This document shows, in pieces, positions 51,414 through 59,104 of a stretch of 64,000 nt of DNA. Under the pieces are notes generated by a model, which was not told the origin of the DNA, ran no database searches, and saw only the letters and a program-made list of their open reading frames with translations. Source of the stretch: Streptomyces sp. f51 (GTDB taxonomy: Bacteria > Actinomycetota > Actinomycetes > Streptomycetales > Streptomycetaceae); contig NZ_CP149798.1 of NCBI RefSeq assembly GCF_037940415.1, positions 1,980,501-2,044,500 on the forward strand, read 5' to 3'. A program made the position numbers and the translations under genes. The stretch's first letter is position 1, and every line of letters begins with the position of its first letter.

Positions 51414-52847
51414 TCACGCGGGTTCGAACTGCGCCTTCGCCGTTCCGGGGTCCGCGCGGGTGAGCCGGACCCGCAGGCGTTCGCCCAGGGGCAGTCCGGT
51501 CGTACCGCCCGAGATCCGGGCGAAGACCGCCGGGGACTCCAGCTGCACGGTGCCGACGGTGGGGTCGTGTTCCTGCACGTCCACCACACAGGCTTCGAAG
51601 AGCTCACCGACCCGGTCCTTGAGGAGGGCGGCCTCCACGATGTCGACGCACTCACGCTCGACGGTGCCCGCGCGCCGGCTGCCCTCGGCCATCTCCTTGG
51701 GCAGGGCGTCGAGCGCCGCGAGGACCCACTCGGGGGTCGGCAGTCCGGCGGCGGCCGCGAGGCAGATCTCCGAGGCGTAGCGGTCGACGAGCCGCCGCAG
51801 CGGGGCCGTGCAGTGGGCGTAGGGCGCGGCGACGGCGGAGTGCGCGGTGACCTCGGGGAGCACGCCGTCCCTGAAGACGGTGTACCCGGCGCCGCGCAGC
51901 AGGGTCGTGCACTCCTGGAGGAAGGCCGCGTGGTGCGGCAGGTGCGGGTCGAGGGAGCGGACGAGCCGCGCGTACGAGACGTGGTGGGGCCAGTCGATGC
52001 GCAGGGCGCGGGCGGTGCGGCGCAGACGTCCGACGGCTCCGTCGGGCGCGGCGGGCAGGGTGCGCAGCACGCCCGTGCCGTGGTCGAGCATCAGCTCGGC
52101 CGCCGCCATCCCGGTGAGCAGGGAGATCTGCGCGTTCCAGCCGTCGGCGGGCAGCGGGGCGCGGTAGGCGAGTTCGTACGTCCCGTCCTTCTCGACGATC
52201 TCCTGCTCGGGCACGTTGAGCGAGATGCCGCCGCGCTCGACCTCCAGGGCCTCGCGCAGGGTGCCGATCTCCTTGAGCAGGGCGAGGGGTTCCTCCGCGG
52301 TCCCGTCGTCGATCCGGCGCTGCACGCCCGCGTAGTCGAGTTTGGCGCGGCTGCGGACGAGGGCGCGGCGGACGTCGGTGATCTCGGTGCGGCCGTCCGC
52401 GCCGAGGTCGATCGTCCACAGGACGGCCGGGCAGGTCTGGCCCGGCAGGAGGCTCGCCGCGCCCTCGGAGAGCCGGGGCGGGTGGAGGGGGACCTTGCCG
52501 TCGGGGAAGTAGAGGGTCGTCACGCGCCGGTGCGCCTCGGCGTCCAGGGCTCCGCCGGGCACCACGAAGGCGGCGACGTCGGCGATGGCGTACTGGACGC
52601 GGTAGCCGCCCCGCTCGCGGCGGGAGAGGTGCATCGCCTGGTCGAGGTCCTCGGACGTCGGCGGGTCGACGGTGAACAGGGGCAGGTCCGTCGCGTCGTA
52701 CGCGGGCAGGCGGGCCGGAGGGCCCACTTCGGCGAGGACGTCGGCCGGGAAGATCCCGGGCACGCCGAGTTCGGTCCGCAGCGCGCGCAGAGCGGCTCGC
52801 AGCGGGGCCTGGGGGGCGCCGGTGACGCGGACGTGGCGGCGGGGCAT
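51414..52847 (-). CDS. RNB-domain ribonuclease (RNase II/R-like)
   Basis: This 477-aa 3'-5' exoribonuclease-type protein has the RNB signature DDP-like TVDPPTSEDLDQAMHLSR with its acidic metal ligands, YAIADVAAFV and SLLPGQTCPAVLW. The C-terminal TAPLRRLVDRYA helix region is also present. It lacks full N-terminal cold-shock and C-terminal S1 domains; a short barrel-like C-terminus remains (GTVQLESPAVFARISGG...). Such compact RNB proteins are typical of actinobacteria. The ATG at 52847 has no ribosome site but TACGCT (52854-52859, minus) ends 6 nt before it, suggesting a leaderless mRNA. Confidence 0.9.
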   Translation of the reverse strand: MPRRHVRVTGAPQAPLRAALRALRTELGVPGIFPADVLAEVGPPARLPAYDATDLPLFTVDPPTSEDLDQAMHLSRRERGGYRVQYAIADVAAFVVPGGALDAEAHRRVTTLYFPDGKVPLHPPRLSEGAASLLPGQTCPAVLWTIDLGADGRTEITDVRRALVRSRAKLDYAGVQRRIDDGTAEEPLALLKEIGTLREALEVERGGISLNVPEQEIVEKDGTYELAYRAPLPADGWNAQISLLTGMAAAELMLDHGTGVLRTLPAAPDGAVGRLRRTARALRIDWPHHVSYARLVRSLDPHLPHHAAFLQECTTLLRGAGYTVFRDGVLPEVTAHSAVAAPYAHCTAPLRRLVDRYASEICLAAAAGLPTPEWVLAALDALPKEMAEGSRRAGTVERECVDIVEAALLKDRVGELFEACVVDVQEHDPTVGTVQLESPAVFARISGGTTGLPLGERLRVRLTRADPGTAKAQFEPA

Positions 52848-53093
52848 GGGTCGAGCGTAGGCCGGGGGCACCTGTTGAGCACGCCGGGCGCCCTCCGGGC
52901 GAGGGGGACCGGTTCGGCCGGCCGGTGCGGGGACGGTGATGTCTGCGGGCGGCCGGGCGGGAGGCCGGTTCGAGGCCGCCGGAGCGGGGGCCGGTGACGC
53001 TGCGGGCGGCGGAGACCCGGATCGGGCTTGCTGGGCCGGCGGCGGTGAAGTCTGCGGGTGGTCGGGGGCGGAAAGGGGTTCGGGTGTACCCCG

Positions 53094-53099
53094 TAGGCT
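53094..53099 (+). promoter_or_regulatory. Probable -10 of yaaA
   Basis: TAGGCT about 37 nt before the GTG start; AGGAGAACC is the ribosome binding site at 53124. The -35 is unclear. Confidence 0.4.
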
Positions 53100-53135
53100 G
53101 GCGGCGGTCCGTATCCACCGTGAGGAGAACCCACC

Positions 53136-53936
53136 GTGCTCGTGCTGCTGCCGCCTTCCGAGGGCAAGGCACCCTCCGGCCGGGGAACCGCGCTCAAGCC
53201 GGAGTCGTTGTCCCTGCCCGGTCTCGCCGAGGCGCGACGGGCGGTCCTGGACGAGCTGGTCGAGCTGTGCGTGGCCGACGAGGACAAGGCCCGTGAGGTC
53301 CTCGGACTGAGCGAGGGCCTGCGGGGAGAGATCGCGAAGAACACGGAGCTGAGGACCGCGGGCACGCGCCCGGCCGGGGAGATCTACACGGGGGTCCTGT
53401 ACGACGCCCTGGACCTGGCCTCGCTGGACACGGCCGCCAAGCGGCGCGCGGGCCGTTCGCTGCTCGTGTTCTCCGGGCTGTGGGGCGCGGTGCGGGTCAC
53501 CGACCGGATCCCCTCGTACCGCTGCTCGATGGGCGTCAAGCTGCCGGGGCTCGGAGCGCTGGGCGCGCACTGGCGCACGCCGATGGCGGCCGCGCTTCCC
53601 GAGGCCGCGGGCGACGGGCTCGTACTGGACCTGCGCTCTTCGGCGTACACCGCGGCATGGAAGCCCAGCGGTGAGGTGGCGGGGCGGACGGCGACCGTGC
53701 GGGTGCTGCACGCGCAGCTGGTGGACGGGGTCGAGAAGCGATCCGTCGTCAGCCACTTCAACAAGGCGACCAAGGGCAGGATCGTGCGGAGCCTGCTCAC
53801 CGCGAACGCCGCCCCGAAGGACCCGGCGGAGCTGGTGGAGGCCCTGCGCGATCTCGGACACACGGTGGAGGCGTCGGCCCCCGCCCGGGCGGGGCGGCCG
53901 TGGGCGCTCGACGTGATCGTGCGGGAGATCCACTGA
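53136..53936 (+). CDS. yaaA: YaaA family peroxide stress protein (DUF328)
   Basis: This 266-aa protein has the YaaA N-terminus LVLLPPSEGKAPSGRG, IYTGVLYDALD, LLVFSGLWGAVRVTDRIPSYR, DLRSSAYTAAWKP and VSHFNKATKGRIVRSLL. In E. coli YaaA lowers free iron and protects DNA from peroxide; it binds DNA. The GTG at 53136 follows AGGAGAACC. Divergent from the RNB gene; eda follows about 100 bp downstream but probably with its own promoter. Confidence 0.92.
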   Translation: MLVLLPPSEGKAPSGRGTALKPESLSLPGLAEARRAVLDELVELCVADEDKAREVLGLSEGLRGEIAKNTELRTAGTRPAGEIYTGVLYDALDLASLDTAAKRRAGRSLLVFSGLWGAVRVTDRIPSYRCSMGVKLPGLGALGAHWRTPMAAALPEAAGDGLVLDLRSSAYTAAWKPSGEVAGRTATVRVLHAQLVDGVEKRSVVSHFNKATKGRIVRSLLTANAAPKDPAELVEALRDLGHTVEASAPARAGRPWALDVIVREIH

Positions 53937-53980
53937 CCGGGCTCCGCTGAGCGAGGCCCCGTCAGGGCCCCCGCATCAGC

Positions 53981-54016
53981 GTTGCAACATGTGCAACGAC
54001 CTTTGCGCATGCTGCA
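53981..54016. promoter_or_regulatory. Candidate operators upstream of eda
   Basis: TTGCA-ACATG-TGCAA (53982-53996) is a perfect 15-bp palindrome. A related TTGC...TGCA element (TTGCGCATGCTGCAC, 54003-54017) starts 21 bp later. Both lie 20-55 bp before eda in an otherwise unstructured gap, so a dimeric sugar-acid regulator is plausible. Confidence 0.5.
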
Positions 54017-54037
54017 CACCCCGGGCAGGATGAGGGC

Positions 54038-54682
54038 ATGACTTCGCCGTCGCCCTCGCCTTGGCACGCCTCCGTCCTGGATCTCGCGCCCGTCGTCCCC
54101 GTCGTCGTGGTCGCGGACGTCTCCGACGCGGTGCCGCTGGCCCGGGCGCTGGTCGCCGGCGGACTGCCCGCGATCGAGGTGACCCTGCGGACCCCGGCTG
54201 CGCTCGACGCGATCCGGGCCGTCGCGGCCGAGGTGCCGGAGGCGGTGGTGGGCGCGGGCACGGTCCTGACGCCGGAGCAGGTGGCCGCGTCGGTGGCCGC
54301 GGGCGCCCGTTTCCTGGTCAGCCCCGGCTGGACGGACGGACTCCTCGCCGCGATGCAGGCGTCGGGGGTGCCGTTCCTGCCGGGGGTGTCCACGACCTCC
54401 GAGGTGGTCGCACTGCTGGAACGGGGCGTGCGCGAGATGAAGTTCTTCCCCGCGCAGGCGGCGGGCGGCACGGCCTATCTGAAGTCACTGGCGGGACCGC
54501 TCCCGCAGGCGCGGTTCTGCCCGACGGGCGGCATCGGCCCCGAGTGCGCGCCGGACTACCTCGCCCTCCCCAACGTGGGCTGCGTGGGAGGCAGTTGGAT
54601 GCTCCCGGCGGACGCGGTCGCGGCCCGGGACTGGCGCCGGGTGGAGGACCTGGCCCGAGCCGCGTCGGCACTGCGCCGGTAG
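54038..54682 (+). CDS. eda: 2-dehydro-3-deoxy-phosphogluconate aldolase (KDPG/KHG aldolase)
   Basis: This 214-aa class I aldolase splits KDPG into pyruvate and glyceraldehyde-3-phosphate. The TIM-barrel motifs are GLPAIEVTLRTPAAL (catalytic Glu), VVGAGTVLTPEQ, FLVSPGW, VPFLPGVSTTSEV and MKFFPAQAAGG with the Schiff-base Lys in MKFFPA. PTGGIGPECAPDYL binds phosphate. The ATG at 54038 has GGATGAGGG upstream. No edd is adjacent; it may serve sugar-acid breakdown. Confidence 0.94.
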   Translation: MTSPSPSPWHASVLDLAPVVPVVVVADVSDAVPLARALVAGGLPAIEVTLRTPAALDAIRAVAAEVPEAVVGAGTVLTPEQVAASVAAGARFLVSPGWTDGLLAAMQASGVPFLPGVSTTSEVVALLERGVREMKFFPAQAAGGTAYLKSLAGPLPQARFCPTGGIGPECAPDYLALPNVGCVGGSWMLPADAVAARDWRRVEDLARAASALRR

Positions 54683-54713
54683 CCGCGGACCCACCGACCC
54701 GGCTCAGCTCAGC

Positions 54714-55730
54714 TCAGCTCACGCGGATGACCACCTTGCCGAAGGCCGCACCGCTCTCGTAGTGGCGGAACGCCTCCCCCACCTCGTCGAATCCGAGGAC
54801 ACGGTCGACGACCGGGCGGGTCCCGTGCAGTTCCAGGGCCCTGTTCATGGACTCGAAGTGGGCCCTGCTGCCCACGAAGACGCGGCGGATCGTGGCCAGA
54901 CTCGACGCGTACGCCGTGTTGGAGATCTCGATTCCGGGCCTGCGCCCGTTGCCGGTGATCAGGAGCACGACCTGGCCGTAGAGCGCGGCGGCGCGCATCG
55001 ACTGCTCGATGGTGTCGGGCCCGTTGGTCTCCACGATCAGGTCGGCGCCCCGGCCGCCCGTCAACTCCCTGATGACGCGCCCCCATTCGGGATGCTCGAC
55101 GTAGTCGACGACCTGGTCCGCGCCGAGCGCCTTGACCCTGTCGGCCCTGGCCCTGTCCGACGTCGTCACGATCACCTCGGCGCCCAGCGTCTTGGCGAAC
55201 TGCACGACGAAGAGGGACAGCGCGCCGGTGCCCAGGGTGAGCACGGTCTGGCCGGGGACGAGCGGCTCGCCGCCCGTCAGGGAGTGCCAGGCGGTCACCC
55301 CTGCGCAGGGCAGACAGGCCGCCTCCTCCCAGGTCAGATGGCCGGGAACACGCACCACGGCGTCCTGGCCAAGACAGGCGTACTCGGTCAGCATGCCGTC
55401 GAGGGTGGCACCGGGCTGGTCGAACCGGTCCGGGGTGATCCGTCCGTCGGTCCAGTTCGGGAAGTACGTGCTCGCCACCCGGTCGCCCACCGCGAACCGG
55501 GTCACCTCCGCGCCCACCGCGACGACCTCCCCCGCTCCGTCGCTCAGCGGGATCACGTCCGGCACGGCCTTGAGCGGGTAGGTCCCCCGCAGGATCAGCA
55601 GGTCGCGCTTGTTGAGGGAGACGGCACGCACGCGGACGAGGACGTCCCGGGGCCCCGGTTCGGGGACGGGCGACTCGCGCGGCACGATCCCGTCGACGGT
55701 GCCGGGGATTTCGAGGTGGTAGGCCCGCAT
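54714..55730 (-). CDS. Zinc-type alcohol dehydrogenase-like / quinone oxidoreductase (MDR family)
   Basis: This 338-aa protein is a medium-chain dehydrogenase/reductase. It has the N-terminal GroES-like domain (VSLNKRDLLILRGTYPLKAVP; PLSDGAGEVVAVG). The Rossmann domain has VLTLGTGALSLFVVQFAKTLGAEVIVT. The catalytic-zinc ligands of classical ADH are not all visible, so a quinone-reductase-like activity is possible. The ATG at 55730 follows GGGAGCGG. Divergent from an MmyB-type regulator, with a four-copy repeat between them, a frequent pairing. Confidence 0.87.
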   Translation of the reverse strand: MRAYHLEIPGTVDGIVPRESPVPEPGPRDVLVRVRAVSLNKRDLLILRGTYPLKAVPDVIPLSDGAGEVVAVGAEVTRFAVGDRVASTYFPNWTDGRITPDRFDQPGATLDGMLTEYACLGQDAVVRVPGHLTWEEAACLPCAGVTAWHSLTGGEPLVPGQTVLTLGTGALSLFVVQFAKTLGAEVIVTTSDRARADRVKALGADQVVDYVEHPEWGRVIRELTGGRGADLIVETNGPDTIEQSMRAAALYGQVVLLITGNGRRPGIEISNTAYASSLATIRRVFVGSRAHFESMNRALELHGTRPVVDRVLGFDEVGEAFRHYESGAAFGKVVIRVS

Positions 55731-55827
55731 GTCCGCTCCCTGAGTGGGTTCCCGAGTGGTCGCTTCCATGCTGGTGCGAGACGGATTCCCGCTCAATTCC
55801 CGCCGGGGTATGGCGCGTTCGGCGTGC

Positions 55828-55907
55828 CGCTCCCTGTGATGCCGCGGTGCCGCTCCGTGTGGTGCCGTGCCGCTCCGTATGGTGACGCCGACTCGCTCCG
55901 TGTGGTG
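55828..55907 (+). repeat. Four short repeats between the ADH gene and MmyB regulator
   Basis: Variants of CGCTCCGTGTGGTG start at 55828, 55851, 55871 and 55894 (spacings 23, 20, 23). They lie in the divergent promoter region, ending about 28 bp before the regulator's -10. They may be operator sites for the regulator at 55949. Confidence 0.65.
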
Positions 55908-55935
55908 CAGGCGTGCCGCCGTCGCGGGCGTGACG

Positions 55936-55941
55936 TACAAC
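55936..55941 (+). promoter_or_regulatory. -10 of MmyB-type regulator gene, leaderless transcript likely
   Basis: TACAAC ends 7 nt before the ATG at 55949; there is no Shine-Dalgarno motif. Confidence 0.5.
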
Positions 55942-55948
55942 TGGTCGC

Positions 55949-56749
55949 ATGACGAGCGGTATCTCCACCGAGCCCCCTCTCTTCGCCCGGGAGCTGTCGC
56001 GCTGGCGGCACGCGCGCAGGGTGAGCCAGCTGGAGCTCGCCTCCCGCGCGGGCACGACCCAGCGGTACGTCAGTTTCATCGAGCGCGGACGTTCGGTGCC
56101 CGGCAGGGACATCGTGATCAGGCTCGCCGAGTCGCTGGAGCTGACCCTGCGGGAGCGCAACGCGCTGCTCCTGGCGGCCGGTTACGCCCCCGCGTTCACC
56201 GAGTCGCCGCTCGACGCGGCCGCGCTCGAACCCGTACGCGAGGCGCTGGACGGCATCCTCGAAGGGCATCTGCCGTATCCGGCGGTGGTGACGGGGCCGC
56301 TCGGTGAACTCGTCGCCGCCAACGCCGCGTTGGACGTCCTGGCCGAGGGGGCGGCGCCCGAGTTGCTGGAACCGCCGGTGAACGTGCTGCGGCTGGCCCT
56401 GCATCCGCGCGGGATGGCCCCACGGGTGGTGAACCTGGACGCCTGGGGCCGGCACATCGTGGAGAACCTGCGGGCCCGCGCCCTGCGCAGTCCCGACCCC
56501 CGTCTCGACGCGCTGGTGCAGGAGTTGGCGCGGTACGTGCCGGCGAGCGAGCCCGGCGCGGATCATCTCGGGTTCGCCGTGCCGCTGCGACTGCGGTGCC
56601 CCGAGGGCGAGTTGAGGCTGCTCACCACGCTCACCTCGTTCGCGACCGCGGTGGACGTCACGCTCGCCGAACTCCATCTGGAGGCGTTCCTCCCGGCGGA
56701 CCGGGAGACCGCCGGGATCCTCCGGGACCGTGCCGCCCGGCGGGGGTGA
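55949..56749 (+). CDS. XRE family regulator with MmyB-like ligand-binding domain
   Basis: This 266-aa protein has an N-terminal HTH_3 (RVSQLELASRAGTTQRYVSFIERGRSVP, residues about 20-65) and a C-terminal MmyB-like domain (about 95-260; PYPAVVTGPLGELVAANAALDVL; FPPP-type region replaced by RLALHPRGMAPRVVN). Members are widespread in Streptomyces beside oxidoreductase genes; the MmyB domain is PAS-like and may bind fatty acids. The divergent dehydrogenase is the probable target. Confidence 0.9.
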   Translation: MTSGISTEPPLFARELSRWRHARRVSQLELASRAGTTQRYVSFIERGRSVPGRDIVIRLAESLELTLRERNALLLAAGYAPAFTESPLDAAALEPVREALDGILEGHLPYPAVVTGPLGELVAANAALDVLAEGAAPELLEPPVNVLRLALHPRGMAPRVVNLDAWGRHIVENLRARALRSPDPRLDALVQELARYVPASEPGADHLGFAVPLRLRCPEGELRLLTTLTSFATAVDVTLAELHLEAFLPADRETAGILRDRAARRG

Positions 56750-56785
56750 GACCGCCGTGCGGCGCCGGGACCGGATCGGCCGGGG

Positions 56786-58348
56786 TCAGCGCAGGTGCGA
56801 GGTGTCGTTGAACAGGCGGACGCTCGCGTTGCCGTCACCGTAGTACGCCACCGCCGACAGCGACGCCGCCGACAGTTCCATCCGGAACAGGGACTCCGGC
56901 GGGGCGCCGAGCGCCAGGCGTACGAGGGTCTTGATCGGGGTGACGTGCGTGACGAGCAGGACCGTGCGGCCGGCGTGGGCGGCGATCAGCTTGTCGCGGG
57001 TGGCCGCCATGCGGTGCGCCGTCGCGGCGAAGCTCTCGCCGCCGCCGGTCGGTTCGGCCTCCGGGGAGGCGAGCCAGGCGTTCAGGTCGTCCGGGTGGCG
57101 CTCGCGGACCTCGCCGAAGGTCAGCCCCTCCCAGGCGCCGAAATCCGTCTCGCGCAGGCCCTCCTCGACGGTGACGTCGAGGCCGAGGCGGGCGGCGACG
57201 GCCGCGGCTGTCTCGCGGGTGCGGGCCAGTGGGGAGGCCACGATGGCCTGGATGGTGCCGCGCGCCGCCAGTGCCGCGGCCACGCGTTCCGCCTGTTCCC
57301 TGCCCGCGTCGGACAGCGAGGGGTCGCTGCCGCCGCTGCCCGAGAACCGCTTCTGCGGGGTCAGGGGGGTCTCTCCGTGCCGGAGCAGGACGAAGGTGGC
57401 GGGGGCGCCCATGTCGGGGGGTGCGGTCCAGCCTGTGGCGGGGGTGGTGGCGGCCACGTTTCTCGCGGCCCGCTTGTCGTCGGCGGCCGCTCCGGACCGG
57501 TCGGTGTCACCCGGCCCTGCGGGCGGCCTGCCGGCTTCGCCGCCGGGCGACGGGGTGCCACCGGGCGTCGTCTCCCGGCTCTCGCCCGTCCCGGGCTGGT
57601 CGCGCAGTTCCCCGCGCCCCTCACGGGGCACGTGCGTGTCGCCCGGCGTCGTCTCCCGGGTGCCGGCCGTCGCGCGCTGGGCGCGCAGTTCCTCGCGCCC
57701 CTTGCGGGGCACGTGCGGGCCGGCCGGCGTCGTCTCCCGGCTCTCGCCCGTCCCGGGCTGGGCGCGCAGTTCCTCGCGGTCCTTGCGGGGTGTTTCTCCG
57801 CGGGTTTCCTTCAGGGCCGCTCGGGCTCTGGCCGCTCCTGCTGTCGCGTCGCCCGGTGGGGCCGTCGGGGCCGGTGGCGTGGGGCGGGTCGCGCGGGTGT
57901 TCAGGTCGGCGGCCGACGCGGACGGGGACCAGGTCTCGCCTCGCTTGCCGGCGTCCATCGCCTCGTTGGCCAGCCGGTCCGCGTGCTTGTTGCGTTCACG
58001 CGGGATCCACTCGTAGGTGACCTGGGAGCCCGGGAGGACCCCGGCCGCCCGTGCCGCCAGCGGCTTCATGTCCGGATGCTTGATCTTCCAGCGTCCGGAC
58101 ATCTGCTCGACCACGAGCTTGGAGTCCATCCGGACCCTGACCCGCGCGGTCGCGTCGAGCTCGCGGGCCGCCTCCAGACCGGCGACCAGACCGCGGTACT
58201 CGGCGACGTTGTTGGTGGCCACGCCGATGTACTCGGCGCGCTCCGCCAGCGTCTCCCCGGTGGCCGCGTCGATGACCACGGAGCCGTAGCCCGCGGGCCC
58301 CGGGTTGCCCCGGGACCCTCCGTCGGCCTCGACGATGAACTCCCGCAC
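56786..58348 (-). CDS. Bifunctional RNase HI / histidine phosphatase (CobC-like)
   Basis: This 520-aa fusion has an N-terminal RNase HI domain (1-135; EADGGSRGNPGPAGYGSVV with catalytic Asp, NNVAEYRGLVAGLE with Glu, RMDSKLVVEQM with Asp). Its C-terminal histidine phosphatase (about 315-520) has FVLLRHGETPLT, SPLARTRETA and VTHVTPIKT. Mycobacterial Rv2228c has the same fusion and acts on RNA/DNA hybrids and alpha-ribazole phosphate. The ~180-residue linker contains a 27-aa in-frame triplication and is longer than usual. The GTG at 58348 follows GGGAG. Last gene of the Nif3 operon. Confidence 0.93.
   Translation of the reverse strand: MREFIVEADGGSRGNPGPAGYGSVVIDAATGETLAERAEYIGVATNNVAEYRGLVAGLEAARELDATARVRVRMDSKLVVEQMSGRWKIKHPDMKPLAARAAGVLPGSQVTYEWIPRERNKHADRLANEAMDAGKRGETWSPSASAADLNTRATRPTPPAPTAPPGDATAGAARARAALKETRGETPRKDREELRAQPGTGESRETTPAGPHVPRKGREELRAQRATAGTRETTPGDTHVPREGRGELRDQPGTGESRETTPGGTPSPGGEAGRPPAGPGDTDRSGAAADDKRAARNVAATTPATGWTAPPDMGAPATFVLLRHGETPLTPQKRFSGSGGSDPSLSDAGREQAERVAAALAARGTIQAIVASPLARTRETAAAVAARLGLDVTVEEGLRETDFGAWEGLTFGEVRERHPDDLNAWLASPEAEPTGGGESFAATAHRMAATRDKLIAAHAGRTVLLVTHVTPIKTLVRLALGAPPESLFRMELSAASLSAVAYYGDGNASVRLFNDTSHLR
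57565..57790 (-). repeat. In-frame 81-bp triplication containing the dispersed hairpin repeat
   Basis: Three units start at 57565, 57646 and 57727, each exactly 81 bp. Each contains the core GCGCAGTTCC[C/T]CGCG that also occurs in the non-coding copies at 30500 and 30643. Read on the minus strand they give PRKGREELRAQ and TRETTP blocks of 27 residues, in frame with the RNase H/phosphatase. Confidence 0.9.
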
Positions 58349-58360
58349 GAGCCGGACTCC

Positions 58361-59104
58361 CTACAGGCCGGACTCGGACGTGCGCACCAGGATGCGCTGG
58401 CAGTTCTCGCAGCGCAGCACGGCGTCGGGAGCGGCCGCCTTCACCTCGTTGACCTCGGTGATGTTGAGCTCCAGACGGCAGCCCTCGCAGCGGCGCTGGA
58501 AGAGCCGGGCGGCGCCGACGCCACCCTGCTGGAGGCGCAGCTTGTCGTACAGCTTGAGCAGGTCGGCGGGCACGGAGGCGGCGATGACCTCGCGCTCCTT
58601 GGTGATCGAGGCGGTCTCGCCGTCGAACTCCTCGAAGGCGGCGTCACGGCGCGCGGTCGCGTCGTCGATCTTCCCCTGGACGGAGGAGACCCGCTCGGTG
58701 AGCTCGGCGACCCGCTCCTGGGCGGACTCGCGGCGCTCCATGACCTCGAGGACGACGTCCTCCAGGTCGCCCTGGCGCTTGGCGAGGGAGACGATCTCGC
58801 GCTGGAGGTTCTCCAGGTCCTTGGGCGAGGTGACGGCACCCGAGTCGAGGCGCTGCTGGTCGCGGACGGCGCGCTGACGCACCTGGTCGACGTCCTGCTC
58901 GGCCTTGGTCTGCTCGCGGGCGCAGTCGCTCTCCTCGGTCTGCGCGGCGACGAGCAGGTCGCGCAGCTGGGTGAGGTCCTTGGTCAGCGACTCGATCTCT
59001 GCGTGCTCGGGCAGCGACCTCCGCTTGTGCGCGAGCTGCTGCGCACGGGAGTCGAGGGACTGGACGTCGAGAAGTCGGATCTGGTCGGCGGGCGCGGCGT
59101 TCAG
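58361..59104 (-). CDS. Zinc-ribbon coiled-coil protein (DUF164/CT398-like), CTG start
   Basis: This 247-aa protein has a long coiled-coil (residues about 20-180; LPEHAEIESLTKDLTQLRDL ... AQERVAELTERVSSVQGKID) and a C-terminal C4 zinc ribbon, CEGC...CENC. Family members are found next to Nif3 and RNase H genes across actinobacteria; a role near flagellar or secretion ATPases is known for CT398, but not here. Translation probably starts at CTG (NAAPADQIRLLDVQ) overlapping the Nif3 stop as CTGA; no ATG, GTG or TTG is near. Confidence 0.88.
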   Translation of the reverse strand: MNAAPADQIRLLDVQSLDSRAQQLAHKRRSLPEHAEIESLTKDLTQLRDLLVAAQTEESDCAREQTKAEQDVDQVRQRAVRDQQRLDSGAVTSPKDLENLQREIVSLAKRQGDLEDVVLEVMERRESAQERVAELTERVSSVQGKIDDATARRDAAFEEFDGETASITKEREVIAASVPADLLKLYDKLRLQQGGVGAARLFQRRCEGCRLELNITEVNEVKAAAPDAVLRCENCQRILVRTSESGL

